Source of the DNA: an uncultured Lachnospiraceae bacterium
Lineage (GTDB): Bacteria > Bacillota > Clostridia > Lachnospirales > Lachnospiraceae
Direction of reading: 5' to 3'
Assembly (NCBI GenBank): GCA_947628025.1
Contig: CANQYH010000211.1
Coordinates: 1-5,773, forward strand
DNA: 5,773 nt
Part shown: positions 5,729 through 5,773 of the stretch, piece by piece
Layout of the letters: each line of letters starts with the position of its first letter
How positions within the stretch are numbered: position 1 is the first letter of the stretch
The notes under the pieces: generated by a model
The model's input: the letters and a program-made list of their open reading frames with translations, nothing else
The model's database searches: none
What the model was told of the DNA's origin: nothing
Translations under genes and position numbers: made by a program

Positions 5729-5773
5729 TCATTCGCTTGGAGCCAGGTCCCCAAAGAGCAGCCGCTCGATTCT
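5729..5773 (-). CDS. Possible C-terminal end of a leftward gene, truncated by the window edge
   Basis: Reading leftward from the window edge, one frame encodes 14 residues, RIERLLFGDLAPSE, then TGA (5729-5731). The amphipathic, protein-like composition suggests the tail of a gene whose body lies outside the window. The LxxGDxxPSE wording also recalls the opening motif of small DUF6809-like proteins in Clostridia, in which case an early stop would mean a remnant. Fourteen codons are too few to decide; another - strand frame is also open here and runs on through the tRNA promoter, so it is not informative. Confidence 0.22.
   Translation of the reverse strand, partial: RIERLLFGDLAPSE

Noticed and set aside
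5722..5740. Inverted repeat CCAAG/CTTGG near the right edge
   Set aside because: A 5-bp stem with a 9-base loop and no following T-run is too weak to call a terminator.
5524..5754. 76-codon - strand frame at the right end
   Set aside because: It reads through the tRNA promoter, all of tRNA-Pro and the 5' end of tRNA-Glu, so it is not a protein gene.

Overview
The window looks like chromosomal DNA from a moderately GC-rich Gram-positive bacterium, most likely a Clostridia-type Firmicute. The evidence is the strong GGAGG-type ribosome binding sites, sigma-70/A-type promoters close to consensus, three tRNA genes with no encoded 3' CCA, and protein sequences that read as Firmicutes-like. The genus cannot be fixed from the sequence alone.

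Layout, left to right. (1) Positions 3-1979 (+) hold the 3' part of a very hydrophobic DUF2339-like polytopic membrane protein, whose reading frame is open to the left edge. (2) A near-consensus promoter starts inside the stop codon of that gene. A perfect 15-bp palindrome lies between its -35 and -10 boxes, and a leader of about 140 nt follows. (3) rfbA (2153-3043), rfbB (3139-4173) and rfbD (4404-5276), all on +, encode three of the four dTDP-L-rhamnose enzymes. (4) The 230-bp gap between rfbB and rfbD contains a degenerate tandem repeat of about 39 bp. rfbC, the 3,5-epimerase gene, is absent from the window. (5) A strong hairpin with T-runs on both sides overlaps the rfbD stop and serves convergent transcription. 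(6) On the - strand a consensus promoter (5641-5669) drives a tRNA cluster in the order Pro(CGG), Glu(CTC), Thr(CGT). (7) The last ~75 bp hold at most the tail of a leftward gene.

How the genes work together: RfbA makes dTDP-glucose, RfbB dehydrates it to the 4-keto-6-deoxy sugar, an epimerase encoded elsewhere must act next, and RfbD reduces the product to dTDP-L-rhamnose for cell-surface polysaccharides. The tRNA operon is an unrelated housekeeping unit facing the sugar operon. All three tRNAs have C at the wobble position and read G-ending codons, which fits a GC-rich genome.

I see no CRISPR array, transposase, toxin/antitoxin or defence system. The points that ordinary annotation would miss are the palindrome in the core promoter, the repeat-filled spacer where rfbC could have been, short sequence motifs shared between the operon's non-coding spacers, and the all-C34 tRNA set.
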